A stretch of 64,000 nucleotides of DNA from DASVUC01 sp038237225 (GTDB lineage: Bacteria; Planctomycetota; Phycisphaerae; Tepidisphaerales; Tepidisphaeraceae), in assembly GCA_038237225.1 (NCBI GenBank), contig JBBRYX010000013.1, positions 62,001-126,000 on the forward strand. Direction: 5' to 3'. The position numbers and the translations under genes are program-made. This document shows, piece after piece, positions 43,401-50,460 of this stretch; the first letter of the stretch is position 1; each line of letters starts with the position of its first letter. The notes under the pieces are model-generated. The model was not told the DNA's origin. It saw only the letters and a list, made by a program, of their open reading frames with translations, and ran no database searches.

Positions 43401-46185
43401 CGAATACATCCGGTGGGGGACCTATGTCGCCGGCTACACGGTCAGCTTCAACGGCGTGAATTACACCAACAAAACTGCCGCCGGGAACGGCACGGCCTTC
43501 CCCGTGGTCATGCAGAACCTCAGCAGCGGCTCCACGCATGCGATCAAAATCACCGGCACGATCAATGGTCTTCTTTTCGAGCGGCTGTGGAAATGGATTG
43601 ACGGCGACAACTTCGCTTTCGTCACCACGACCCTTACGAACAAGAGCGGCGCCACCCTGAACAATCTCGCGCTTCTCGAGAACCAGGATCCGGATCCAAA
43701 CGGTGTGACCGTTACCAACAACGACGTCACGCCCAGCGGCGACATGGTGATCGCCACGGGTGCGGCCGGCGCGATTGGCCTGGGATCGGCTGATCCCCGA
43801 CGCTTCGTCTCGGCCGAAGGCTTCGTGGTGAGCGACCCGTTTGAGGTCATTAACTCGCCGGTTGATCCGAATAACGCGGCCGACGACATTGCGATCAACC
43901 TCGCATTCAAGCTCGGCGCGCTGGCGCCGGGACAGAGTACGACGTCCGCGTTTGTGATGGTCATGGGCGCTAACGCGAATGAGGTGATGAACAACTACTC
44001 CGTCGTGGCGAGCCAGACCGCCGCGGGATCTTCGGACGAGGATTATTACTCGTTCAACATCGCCGCCGGCGAGACGATCCGCTTGATTACCAGGACCCCG
44101 GCGGATGGGGCGGGTGAATTTGTCAACGTGCTCGATACCTCGATGGAGTTGTTCGGCCCCGCGGGTCAATCGCTGGTGGTCAATGAGGACGGCGCGCCCG
44201 ATGGACGCAACGCGCTGATCAGTTACACCGCGACGACCGCGGGTATCTACAGGCTTCTTCTAACCGGCCGAGGCAGCGGTGAGTATGTGCTGCTGATCAA
44301 TCGCACGCCTGTGGCGGCCAGTGACAATCTGGTGACGCTCGAAGACCAGGCGGCGACGATATCACCGCTGGCTAATGACACCGATGGCGACGGCGATACC
44401 CTCACCGTCAGTTCGACAACCAATCCCGCCCACGGCGGCATCACGCTGAATGCCGACAGCACGATTACGTACGCGCCCGCGGCGAACTATTTCGGAAGCG
44501 ATAGCTTCACCTACACGATTGTGGATGCGAGCGGCGCGAGTGCGACCGCGACGGTGAACGTGACTGTCACGCCGGTCAACGATGCACCCTCCTTCTCCAA
44601 AGGCGCCGACCTGACGGTGGGCGAGGACGCCGGGGTGGTTGCCGTCGCGGGCTGGGCAACATTCATTTCCGCGGGTCCGGGAGAAATTCAGGGGCTGACC
44701 TTCATTGTGACGGCGGATCATCCGGAGCTGTTTGCGGTTCAGCCTACTGTGGACGCATCAGGGAAGCTGGCCTTCAAGACTGCGGACAACATCAGCGGCG
44801 CGGCCAGCGTTACGGTTGTCCTGAAGGATGATGGAGGTCTCGCCAACGGCGGGATCGATACCAGCGCCCCGCAAAGCTTCACGATCACGCTGACGCCCGT
44901 GGCGGATGCACCGATGCTCACCGTCGCCAATGCCGCGGGAGACGAGGGCGCGCCGATCGGGTTATCCATTTCCACGGCGCTAGTGGACACCGACGGCTCT
45001 GAATCGCTTTCGGTGACCGTCAGTGGCGTTCCCAGCGCGGCCACGCTCTCCAAAGGCATTAACCAGGGCGGCGGCGTATGGGCGCTGTTGCCGGCGGATC
45101 TTCCGGGTCTCACCATCACCACCGGCGATAACGGAACCTACAGCCTCGTCGTCACCGCGACTTCCACCGAAGCGGGCAACGGCGCGCAGGCCAGCACTTC
45201 CGGCACGATCCAGTTGGTGGTCAGCAACGTCGCGCCCAGGGTATCACCCATCATGGGACGTCTCACGGGCGTCCGGGGCCAGTCACTTTCGTTTACGGCA
45301 TCCTTCACGGATCCCGGGTATCTCGACACCCATGAGATTTCCTGGTCCTTCGGCGATGGTTCGTCAGTGGCCTTCCATCCCAGCACCGATTCTTCCGCGC
45401 TGAGCGCGGCGAAAGTCTTCACGGCCACGGGCGTCTATCAGATCACGATGTTCGTGCGGGATGATGATGGTGCGGTCACGAGCGTTTCGACGCGGGTCGC
45501 CATCAATGTTTACGACACCCAGGTTGACCCCGGCGATCCGAGCAAGACCGCTTTGGTTGTTGGTGGAACATTGGGAGATGACCAAATCCATCTCAACGCC
45601 AACAGCAAGGGCATCAGCCTGAAGATCAATGGCGTCAATATTGAAGGACTGCATCCGACCGGACGGATCATCGTCTATGGTCTGGCTGGGAATGATTCCA
45701 TCACTATTTCCAGTGGCATCGATCTCCCGACCGAGCTGTATGGCGGCGACGGAAACGATACGCTCAACGGCGGAAGCGGCCCGAACATCGTTGTGGGCGG
45801 CAACGGCAACGACGTCATTATCGGCGGGCAGGTGCGCGACCTGCTCATCGGCGGCCATGGACGCGACAATATCACCGGCGGGCCTGGCGATGATCTGCTG
45901 ATCGGGGGGTTTACCGACTACGATGAGGATCCCGTGATCCTTCGCACCATGTTCAACGGCTGGCTGAACACCGATAGGAGTTACCAGGAGCGGGTGGCCG
46001 ATCTGACGAGTGGCGTCGGTACAGGCGGAAGTTACAAATTCACCGGCGCCACGATTCATGATGACGCGGATCGAGATGTTCTCGCCGGATCAAGCGGCAA
46101 CGACTGGTTCTTCCGCAGCACCAACCTCCTCACCGGAGACGCGGTTACGGATTGGCTCAAGGACGAAATGGTCATGGTGGTGTGA
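34471..46185 (+). CDS. Giant LEPR-XLL secreted M36 (fungalysin-type) metallopeptidase with PPC, Ig-like and RTX modules
   Basis: The 3,904-aa frame starts at a TTG; ATGs at 34483 and 34606 (MKNATKLW) are alternatives, the last with AGGG upstream. Modules in order: LEPR-XLL motif ETLESRLLMA near residue 74; FTP-type propeptide about 85-220; M36 catalytic domain with HEYGH (H480, E481, H484) and a third Glu near 510 in GMGEGWSDWW; SbsA-like Ig domains from about 690; repeated PPC (pre-peptidase C-terminal) domains; two 165-residue copies of an FETGTLGPAWSTY jelly-roll-like domain (about 1064 and 2654); a possible glutamine-amidotransferase-like stretch at 1355-1480; cadherin-like, PKD (SFGDGSS) and RTX repeats (GGDGNDTLNGG) near 3750-3810. 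A secreted or cell-surface scavenging protease is likely. Confidence 0.85.
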   Translation: MFKAMPAYSWSWFADVPPQGGSARLDSGLIRAAYRAMGHHFNRADMKNATKLWAKTDRQISKVLSHAASLVMETLESRLLMAIDQPPYLPPQHQAVNLGSYLTPPSARQPLDIAMEFLKANSQSLGMAPTDVVASTVTDKYRDADTGVTHIYLRQLVNKLEVSNCNFVINIDGLGRVINAGGGFVNGLSFSNESAIPKILAADALVAISDDLGLSLDSRPRTLESEGGVDQSSVLSAPKASLDPIPARLHYVATPEGLDLAWDLVLRTPDGDHWYNVSVNTDTGALVQGFDWVEHATYNVFPQPLESPYDGPRQGLVDPFDPVASPFGWHDTNGVMGPEFTDTRGNNVSAQEDTDANNVGGFRPDGGASLNFDFPLDLTLAPSGYQSAAISNLFYWNNLLHDVHYKYGFTEATGNFQINNYGKGGVGSDGVMADAQDGSGTNNANFATPPDGSAPRMQMFVFTAPTPDRDGDLDNGIIVHEYGHGVTNRLTGGPANSNALSAIQSGGMGEGWSDWWALMFTVKATDVENQAYPMGTYALGQVSTGPGIRRQPYSYNLTIDPITFAAYNSSNEVHNVGEIWSSALWDMAWLLMDKYGFNPTISQGYSPGGAGNLLAMKLVMDALKLQPANPSFTQARDAIIQADTVLTGGANLKEIWTAFARRGLGLSANAGTSSSTSVTTAFDLPILGLSVASTVPAAGSTIATQPTDFVVNFTSAYTPASVDASDFKVNGVSASSFVLNDSDTITFHFNTTPIVTQGVQTLSIAAGAMTRQSDGSASLVFNSTLRWDLTPIAVTSTVPVDGSLVTLPLTSIDVNFNEPFAAASIGASDLTLNRGTVTGFTLLDADTVRFTVSGLNSEGNLTLNIAAGAITDAFGNIGSAYSGTLFLDAGTVAFPIPLTAVAPLGSLTYTGTASGTIGGTADTDTFTLALDPGQTLTLIVTPAAAPRAAPALRAAITLTGPGVFATGSSSAAGKDAVLQSAAISGGLYSITISGLLNTIGAYTIQAYVNASVEDEDHGGATNDTRATAQNIDASAVAIGGSSSRLAVIGSLPSTAGIAAVAENFETGTLGPAWSTYSSVAGGRVQVSGAYSTAGGSYALWMDRTPSGTLTLNEAVWNVNLTGVVNPSLAFSAAEWSDEETGFSGAFTGHFNADGVAISADGVNWYPLWSAPDTTPGAWTSYTFNLATAAASAGISLGNNFKIRFQQYDDFDLTTDGRGWDNIAITTPAPSEDWYRFDMAAGSAATIGVKSLGGPAAELELQDASGAALARGAVSGSGFDRSVARFVSTSGGTYYARISGGTGASYQLLVLKNADFDNEPNDTLATAQPVGGSPATGPGRVLGSISGAGVATGGVKMGLIQDSLPWGKTSNTTVAAALNYAVTMIPSSALGAIDLSAFNLIVLAGDQSATTYANVQSNMGRIESWVSGGGVWIANNAAAATNPYTFDLLPGAAGVTFTTSTGAAIDVLAPSSGLINGPGGTITNTTLDGGTSSYHGYTVSSLPAGSVAILSTATATQVVAFDYVFGSGHVITDTIPIEFYNATGNFAIFHTNLFNFGASVITGGAGDFYKFTLAAGQTVRLSTQTPGDGADEVNNPLNPALQLYDSAGNKIAFNDNGAADGRNALLSYTAAAAGIYYVQVVSATTMPVTSGEFVLTIDSAGFAAAPFVVSATTPISGSSPATTPTEIVVDFSDSVLLTSVQAGDMLFDGVPLSNMTVIDGNTVSFRLPTGLAQGLHTFIIAAGSIADIHNTPINGFSGTFSLDSLPPRVIASSIAENEIRAPGSLTYVITFSKPMLKTNLDSTDFRLNGNFRGIAYTASGFAYDASGTVLTLNYSALPDDRYTLTLVSGNGRFESAIGLDLDGDGNSIEGGDYVLNVSVDAGTLAYPTPLPAKNPRGSLVYDPTVTSTITFPGDTDSFTVNLDAGQTMTWVVEVAAPLQPTLTLTDPSGGVIATATSAGPGLDIVLQTIPMTTAGTYTVTVGGVGASTGSYMVQLILNAAVSSDNHEGPANSSFATAQNLDANFSGLPGGASRGASIGIVSGEDWYKFTLAPGQSASVSVNNLGGTISGLELRDSTNALLASGIAGSTNVDRSIADFVSTAGGTYFARVVTSGSTTYNLLVTRGASFDTEANDAPATAQVLQSSQSSGQFVVLGAVTSGVDVYSFTAAAGAVLSFKTSTPGDGAGEPANTLNPRLRLLNISGTLLLSDDNSAPDGRNAVLNYTVATAGGYLIEVSSSTLVNTTGDYILTIGGASAESRNFAVSAVTPATGAAITVAPTTLTLDFNDTILISSIQAADLKIDGIPANSFTLVDQNTIIFNIPALTSGLHTISVAAGTILDLQGTQVQAFQSTFTLDTTAPRVVLSSIQDGEVRAAGNLAYTVTFNKPMLTSNLDASDIGLQGLLRGGSFTPSTMSWDATGKILTINYIGLPEDSFRLTLLSGNGRFEDAGGIDLDGEPVFPIPPNQSGNGFPGGNFILNFVTDAPTTPYPTPLLSIGPRGSLIYDPSVTGVIGSAGDTDSFTITLDSGQLASVVLKSVGGLRGIVELLNPSNVVIGAATAGAAGQDAVIQGAAVASPGVYTIRVSGATSSVGIYTAQLFLNANVEDEEHNGAGNNSRASAQNIESSFLTLSGTSRRGAVLGKLSSSTGATQIFGDNFETGTLGPAWSTYSSLAQGRIQLTGAFTTAGGSYAMLMDRNPGTGLTLNEAVWTVNLAGVVNPTLTFAAAEWNDEQHPFGAGSFIGHYNADGVAISADGNTWYPLWSAADTAAGAWSSYTFNLATAAGANGITVGNNFKIKFQQYDDNPLTTDGRGWDNVGITIPLPAGDDWYSFNLAAGQSASVVATKLSAGSLAISLVDSTGAALAWDTDSFTNVDQAIEHFVAPAAGTYYLRLSGSDAEYSLLVNIDTVFDLENNSSIETAQNLWGHAALGSLLTGVNAVTGSGPTITGPIDIVGTNLSIGFAADGSLTGPAIGVKHRGIEYIRWGTYVAGYTVSFNGVNYTNKTAAGNGTAFPVVMQNLSSGSTHAIKITGTINGLLFERLWKWIDGDNFAFVTTTLTNKSGATLNNLALLENQDPDPNGVTVTNNDVTPSGDMVIATGAAGAIGLGSADPRRFVSAEGFVVSDPFEVINSPVDPNNAADDIAINLAFKLGALAPGQSTTSAFVMVMGANANEVMNNYSVVASQTAAGSSDEDYYSFNIAAGETIRLITRTPADGAGEFVNVLDTSMELFGPAGQSLVVNEDGAPDGRNALISYTATTAGIYRLLLTGRGSGEYVLLINRTPVAASDNLVTLEDQAATISPLANDTDGDGDTLTVSSTTNPAHGGITLNADSTITYAPAANYFGSDSFTYTIVDASGASATATVNVTVTPVNDAPSFSKGADLTVGEDAGVVAVAGWATFISAGPGEIQGLTFIVTADHPELFAVQPTVDASGKLAFKTADNISGAASVTVVLKDDGGLANGGIDTSAPQSFTITLTPVADAPMLTVANAAGDEGAPIGLSISTALVDTDGSESLSVTVSGVPSAATLSKGINQGGGVWALLPADLPGLTITTGDNGTYSLVVTATSTEAGNGAQASTSGTIQLVVSNVAPRVSPIMGRLTGVRGQSLSFTASFTDPGYLDTHEISWSFGDGSSVAFHPSTDSSALSAAKVFTATGVYQITMFVRDDDGAVTSVSTRVAINVYDTQVDPGDPSKTALVVGGTLGDDQIHLNANSKGISLKINGVNIEGLHPTGRIIVYGLAGNDSITISSGIDLPTELYGGDGNDTLNGGSGPNIVVGGNGNDVIIGGQVRDLLIGGHGRDNITGGPGDDLLIGGFTDYDEDPVILRTMFNGWLNTDRSYQERVADLTSGVGTGGSYKFTGATIHDDADRDVLAGSSGNDWFFRSTNLLTGDAVTDWLKDEMVMVV

Positions 46186-46233
46186 TGGCTGCTGGCGGAG
46201 GTTTTGCGTCCGTCGTCTCAGCCCGCCGAAGAA

Positions 46234-46306
46234 AGCCGCCTTCCGGAGTCGAACCGGAAACCGCTGGTTTACAAAACCAGTGCTCTGCCAATTGAGCTAA
46301 GGCGGC
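46234..46306 (-). tRNA. tRNA-Thr (anticodon TGT)
   Basis: A 73-nt cloverleaf read on the minus strand. The acceptor GCCGCCT pairs with AGGCGGC, the anticodon arm CTGGT-TTTGTAA-ACCAG gives TGT, and the T arm is CCGG-TTCGACT-CCGG. It lies just downstream of greA in the same direction. Confidence 0.94.
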
Positions 46307-46316
46307 GGAAGACGAA

Positions 46317-46787
46317 CTATTGCAGGATCTCCACGATCTTAAACTCCATCGTCCCCCGCGGAGCGCGCACTTTTACCGTATCGCCCACGCGCTGCTTCAT
46401 CAGCGCTTCGCCCATCGGGCTGTTGACCGATACGGGGAGCACATCGCTGTTTGAATCCGGTGGGGCGGCTTCGCCGACGAGGCGGACGAGCTGCTCGGAA
46501 TCATCGCTCAGGTCCAGGAGCTTGACGGTGTGGCCGAGGAAGACGAGGTCTTCGGGAACATTGTCGGTGGCGACGACGGCGATCTGGCGGAGTTTTAATT
46601 CCAGTGCCGCGAGCTGCCGTTGGATGGTGCGATTTTCTTCCTTGGCGAAGTGATATTCGGAGTTCTCTTTCAAGTCGCCCAGGCCGGCGGCCTTGCGGAT
46701 TCGTTCCTGGACATCAAGCTGCATTTTGTAGAGCTCTTCGCGCTTGCGTTCGAGCTCGGCCTTTTCCTGTGGGCTCACGATCTGCAT
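46317..46787 (-). CDS. greA: Transcription elongation factor GreA
   Basis: The 156-aa protein has the N-terminal coiled coil (LERKREELYKMQLDVQERIRKA), the tip with acidic residues and LKENSEYHFAKEE, then the FKBP-like C-terminal domain (FLGHTVKLLDL, SPMGEALMKQRVGDTVKV). GreA stimulates RNA polymerase to cleave backtracked transcripts. AGGAG sits 8 nt before the ATG at 46787; a longer frame to 46832 is rejected. A GC-rich hairpin lies in the leader, 34-56 nt upstream. tRNA-Thr follows 10 bp downstream of the stop. Confidence 0.95.
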   Translation of the reverse strand: MQIVSPQEKAELERKREELYKMQLDVQERIRKAAGLGDLKENSEYHFAKEENRTIQRQLAALELKLRQIAVVATDNVPEDLVFLGHTVKLLDLSDDSEQLVRLVGEAAPPDSNSDVLPVSVNSPMGEALMKQRVGDTVKVRAPRGTMEFKIVEILQ

Positions 46788-46820
46788 GTACGGCTCCTGA
46801 CTCGTCCTTAGAAACAACGA

Positions 46821-46843
46821 ACCACCGCGCAAAACGCGGTGGT
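46821..46843 (-). promoter_or_regulatory. Hairpin in the greA leader
   Basis: ACCACCGCG/CGCGGTGGT with loop CAAAA (plus-strand reading) lies upstream of the greA Shine-Dalgarno. It could be a leader attenuator, as in the E. coli greA leader, but there is no clear T tract. Confidence 0.4.
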
Positions 46844-47005
46844 CACGACAAAGTCGACGTCCTATTTTATATCGCCTTCACCGCATGGCAACGATCTCTT
46901 CATCCGATTTGGTATTTTGCGTCCGGCGCTCAATTCAAGCAAATTGACCTGAATTGGCCTCTCCTCTACACTCGCGTCCCGAACTGCAACTGTTGAGGAA
47001 TGAGC

Positions 47006-47401
47006 ATGGCTTTTCAATGTACCATCGTGACCCCGGAAGAACAGGCGGTGGATGAGACCGTCACGCAGGCGATCGTTCCCGCCCATGACGGCCAGATCGG
47101 CATCCTCACGGACCGCGCGCCGCTGCTGGTTAAGCTGGGACTCGGCGCCCTCAGGCTCGATCTGGCAGGGGGGCAACGCCGCACGCTCTACATCGAGGGC
47201 GGGGTCGCGCAGATGAAGGACAACCGCCTGACCATCCTCACGCAGCAAGCGATCCGGCCCGAATCCATTTCGCGCGACGCGGTGCGCGCCGAGCGTGCCG
47301 AAGCGGAGGCTCGACGCATCACCGCCGATCCCAGGAGCTTCGAAGACCGCCAGCGCCGACTCGATCGCGCGCGAGCGCTGGAAGCTTTGGCGACGAAATA
47401 A
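47006..47401 (+). CDS. atpC: F1-type ATP synthase epsilon subunit
   Basis: The 131-aa protein is the F1 epsilon subunit. The N-terminal beta-sandwich is FQCTIVTPEEQAVDETVTQAIVPAHDGQIGIL, GALRLDL and IEGGVAQMKDNRLTIL, and the C-terminal helices carry AEARRITADPRSFEDRQRRLDRAR. Epsilon couples the c-ring to the catalytic head and can inhibit ATPase. GAGG lies 7 nt before the ATG at 47006; an ATG at 47000 is too close to it. It is isolated: no other ATP synthase gene is in the window, whereas atpC usually ends the atp operon. Confidence 0.93.
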   Translation: MAFQCTIVTPEEQAVDETVTQAIVPAHDGQIGILTDRAPLLVKLGLGALRLDLAGGQRRTLYIEGGVAQMKDNRLTILTQQAIRPESISRDAVRAERAEAEARRITADPRSFEDRQRRLDRARALEALATK

Positions 47402-47427
47402 TCCGCGGGTCGAATCAGCGAGGTCAC

Positions 47428-48705
47428 CTAAGAACTCACGCGTCGAAACAGGCGCCAACTCACCAGGAACGTTGCGGCTCCGAGGATCAGGCCCACGACA
47501 ATTCCGCCCACGAGCCAGTCCAATAGCGCCGGCCCGATCACTCTTCCCCAACCGAGATGCCGCACGTCCAGATTTGCCATCGCCGGCAGTGATCCATGCA
47601 AAATGAAATGCCCCACCGCAATCGCCGCGGCGATCAGCACCGGACCGGCGGGCGGCATGGAGGCTTGCGTTCCCAGCACCATCGCGAGCGGATTGAGATG
47701 CAATCTCTTTGCAAGATAGATGGCCATTGCCGTCTGCACGCCGTATAGCGGAAGATTCGCGATCCAGACGCCGAGTCCGAGCGCGACGGCAAGCGCCGGT
47801 CCCGCAGCCGAGTCGCGCTTCAGTTCACGATACGCCGCCGCCGGATTCAGCGATTGAATCAACTGATGTCCTAGCGCGCGGGCGCTGGTCGGCTTGCGCT
47901 TCGGCGCACGCTCCCACTTTCGGTGTGGCCAAGGTAAGAGCGTTCGCACCGTCAGCGGGCAGTGCATCACGATTCCGCGCCAGGTGTCGACCCAAGGCCG
48001 AAGGTGGCTGACCCGAACATCCTGGTCATACCGGCAGGAAACGGTAACTTCCACAAACGCGCATCCCGCCCGTGCAGCGCGCGTCAAAATCGCGGTCTCA
48101 AACGCATATCGTTCCGTCCGGCATCGCAAAAATCGCACCAGATCCAGAGGATAAACCCGCATCCCGCACTGGCTGTCTCTTACGGTTGCCCCGCTCTCCA
48201 CCTTGATCATCAGATTCGAAATCCGCCGGCCAATCCGGCTCTTGGCGGGATAGCCGGGCGCGTTCTCATCGCGCACGCCCAGCACCATCGCCGCCGGCGA
48301 CCGCTCGGCCATTTCAAGAAGCTTGGGAATTTCCTCCGGCGAAAGCTGCCCATCGGAGTCGATCGACACCGCATGCGAGAAGCCCCGGAGAGCGCCTTCC
48401 TCGAACCCGCTGCGCAGTGCCGCGGCTTTTCCTCGATTCGTCGGATGCATAACGAGCCACCGGCGCACCGGTGCTTGCGCCGCTACCCAGTGCTCAAGGA
48501 TCTGCGCCGTGCGATCGGTTGATCCATCATTCACCACGACGACCGGAACGCCCACCCGTTCAATCCGCCTCAGAACGTCTTCGAGCGTCAGGGCGTTATT
48601 GTATGTCGGCACCACCACCACAGGCCGGAACTCAGCGCTCTGTTCCGCCGCTTCCACGCGATTGCAACCGTCCAATTTGTTGTGTGACCGAAGTACGTCC
48701 AGCAA
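47428..48705 (-). CDS. GT2 glycosyltransferase fused to DUF2062 membrane domain
   Basis: A 425-aa protein from a TTG start. Residues 25-230 are a GT-A family 2 domain: VVVPTYNNALTLEDVL, VVNDGSTDRT, GKAAALRSGFEEGA and the DxD at SIDSDGQLSPEEI. The C-terminal 150 residues are DUF2062, with three or four transmembrane helices (ALAVALGLGVWIANLPLYG, PAGPVLIAAAIAVGHFI, LLDWLVGGIVVGLILGAATFLV). This fusion suggests a membrane-bound, dolichyl-phosphate-mannose-synthase-like enzyme that loads polyprenyl phosphate with sugar for envelope glycans. It is convergent with atpC and divergent from the UbiE-like gene. Confidence 0.87.
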   Translation of the reverse strand: MLDVLRSHNKLDGCNRVEAAEQSAEFRPVVVVPTYNNALTLEDVLRRIERVGVPVVVVNDGSTDRTAQILEHWVAAQAPVRRWLVMHPTNRGKAAALRSGFEEGALRGFSHAVSIDSDGQLSPEEIPKLLEMAERSPAAMVLGVRDENAPGYPAKSRIGRRISNLMIKVESGATVRDSQCGMRVYPLDLVRFLRCRTERYAFETAILTRAARAGCAFVEVTVSCRYDQDVRVSHLRPWVDTWRGIVMHCPLTVRTLLPWPHRKWERAPKRKPTSARALGHQLIQSLNPAAAYRELKRDSAAGPALAVALGLGVWIANLPLYGVQTAMAIYLAKRLHLNPLAMVLGTQASMPPAGPVLIAAAIAVGHFILHGSLPAMANLDVRHLGWGRVIGPALLDWLVGGIVVGLILGAATFLVSWRLFRRVSS

Positions 48706-48790
48706 AGTATGGAAAACCTAACTCCGTGCCGGATCAGGGTCAAACTCATGCGGATTTGCCACGGACGTTCCCCGATGGGGGATCAACTGC

Positions 48791-48796
48791 TACACT
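48791..48796 (+). promoter_or_regulatory. TACACT -10-like box before the UbiE-like gene
   Basis: TACACT lies 8 nt before the ATG at 48805; there is no Shine-Dalgarno. Confidence 0.35.
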
Positions 48797-48804
48797 CGCC
48801 CGCA

Positions 48805-49575
48805 ATGGCTACGCCACCCGCTCCCGCGCTAGCGCCGCATCCCACTCTTCCGCGGTATTATTCCGCTCCGGAGACCAAGCGGCCGTTCCTTCGCGACATC
48901 TTCAACAGCACCGCCTGTGATTACGACCGCATCGAGAAGATCCTGGGGCTTGGATCAGGCTCATGGTATCGGCGTCAGGCGCTCCTTCGCGCGGGTCTGA
49001 GCCCGGGGATGCGTGTCCTGGATATCGCAGCGGGCACCGGTCTCGTCGCCCGTGAGGAAATCACGATTGTCGGCTCGCCCAAGCTCATCATCGGCGTGGA
49101 TCCTTCGATTGGCATGCTTTCCCGCGCGGTATCCAGCCTGGGTATTCCCGCGTTGCTGGGCGTGGGCGAACAACTTCCCATTCGCGATGAAGCCGTTGAT
49201 TTCCTCTCCATGGGGTATGCGCTGAGGCATCTTTCCAGCCTCTCCGCCGCCTTCGCGGAATATCATCGCGTGCTCAAGCCGGGCGGCCGGCTCTGCATCC
49301 TCGAGATCACCCGCCATCGCCGGCGCGCGATACGTTTTTTCATGCGTTCGTACATGCGATGGGTGGTTCCATTTCTCACGCGCCTCACCGCGAGCAGCGC
49401 CGAAACAGGGCTGCTTTGGGAATATTACTCCGACACGATCGAAGCGTGCGTCGCGCCGCAGTCCGTGCTTGATGCCCTTAAACAGGCCGGCTTCGTCGAC
49501 GTTCGTCGAGACGTTCAACTCGGAATCTTCTCCGAATACACTGGCCGCAAGGCTCCAACCGAATCTCGACCTTGA
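48805..49575 (+). CDS. UbiE/COQ5-type quinone methyltransferase
   Basis: The 256-aa class I SAM-dependent methyltransferase is UbiE-like. The motifs are VLDIAAGTGLVAREEI (SAM loop), VDPSIGMLSRAV, FLSMGYALRHLSSLSAAFAE (UbiE helix; VSVxFGLRN in canonical proteins), RVLKPGGRLCILEITRHR and a C-terminal half with WEYYSDTIEACV (canonical xYxYLxxSI). It probably methylates demethylmenaquinone or a related quinone; the active-site wording differs enough that another quinone is possible. The ATG at 48805 is preferred to 48709 and 48775 because of the TACACT box. Confidence 0.82.
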   Translation: MATPPAPALAPHPTLPRYYSAPETKRPFLRDIFNSTACDYDRIEKILGLGSGSWYRRQALLRAGLSPGMRVLDIAAGTGLVAREEITIVGSPKLIIGVDPSIGMLSRAVSSLGIPALLGVGEQLPIRDEAVDFLSMGYALRHLSSLSAAFAEYHRVLKPGGRLCILEITRHRRRAIRFFMRSYMRWVVPFLTRLTASSAETGLLWEYYSDTIEACVAPQSVLDALKQAGFVDVRRDVQLGIFSEYTGRKAPTESRP

Positions 49576-49629
49576 GCGATCGGTAGCGCCCGCTTATCGT
49601 TCTCAAAACATTTCAGGTTAGGAGGCCTC

Positions 49630-50292
49630 ATGTCCACACCTTCTCGGTCCGCCTGCCTCGCTATCGCCGTGTGCCTGTTGTCGTGTTTGATCGGATGCTC
49701 CGGCGGCCGATCGGCACTGTTCAATGCCGCGATCTCAGGCGATCGCTCCGCGATAGACGCCGCGCTCAAAGCCAAAGACGCTAACATCAACGCCAAGAAC
49801 GGCGACAAAAATACGCCGCTGATCGAAGCCGTGCAGGCGAACAACAAGGAAACCGTTGTCGCGCTCCTCGATTTCGGCGCCGATCCGAACATTGGCGATG
49901 AGGACAGAACCACCCCGCTGATTTACGCCGCCCAGAAGAACTCCGTCGAAATCGCGACGATCCTCCTCGATCACAAGGCCAATCCCAATTTGCAGGAAGA
50001 GGACGGCGATACCGCGCTGACCGAGGCCGCCGACGACGGCTATCTGGACCTGGGCCAACTCCTGCTGAATCGAGGCGCTGACCCGAACATCCGCGAGCGA
50101 GACGGCACCACCGCGCTTCACGAAGCCGCCGAGGGCGGCTATCTCGAACTCGCCCGGGTCCTCCTGGACAAGGGCGCGAACGTCAATGCGAAGACAAACA
50201 GGGGTGAGAGCGCATACGACCTTGCCGTCAAGAACCGCTATACCGCGGTGGCCGATCTGCTGAAATCCCGAACCGGCGCCGCTGCGCGATAG
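49630..50292 (+). CDS. Ankyrin-repeat lipoprotein
   Basis: The 220-aa protein has a lipoprotein signal peptide ending at the lipobox CLIG-C and about five or six ankyrin repeats (NTPLIEAVQANNKETVVALL, TTPLIYAAQKNSVEIATILL, DTALTEAADDGYLDLGQLLL, TTALHEAAEGGYLELARVLL). It would be anchored in the inner or outer membrane and present a protein-binding solenoid to the periplasm. AGGAGG 8 nt before the ATG is the strongest Shine-Dalgarno in this part of the window. Partner unknown. Confidence 0.9.
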   Translation: MSTPSRSACLAIAVCLLSCLIGCSGGRSALFNAAISGDRSAIDAALKAKDANINAKNGDKNTPLIEAVQANNKETVVALLDFGADPNIGDEDRTTPLIYAAQKNSVEIATILLDHKANPNLQEEDGDTALTEAADDGYLDLGQLLLNRGADPNIRERDGTTALHEAAEGGYLELARVLLDKGANVNAKTNRGESAYDLAVKNRYTAVADLLKSRTGAAAR

Positions 50293-50310
50293 CATCCAAA
50301 GACTTTAGAC

Positions 50311-50406
50311 GGATTCTGTTTAATTCTCGCGCCGGATTCTCGTTCGAAATCCGCGCCCCGCAACCGGGGCCGCTAACCAAAGGCGCAGGAGTTAAGTGAA
50401 ATCCGT
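50311..50406. repeat. 96-bp palindromic element, copy 1 (left of the galactose-oxidase-like gene)
   Basis: Ends ACGGATT and AATCCGT are inverted. Internally TTTAATTCTCGCGCC and GGCGCAGGAGTTAA face each other, around the core GCGCCCCGCAACCGGGGCCG. The length equals that of copy 2 at 54766-54861. Confidence 0.85.
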
Positions 50407-50460
50407 TATTACCCATATTGCGCATTCGACATATGCGTTACGTCACTCGCGGGTTCTCAC

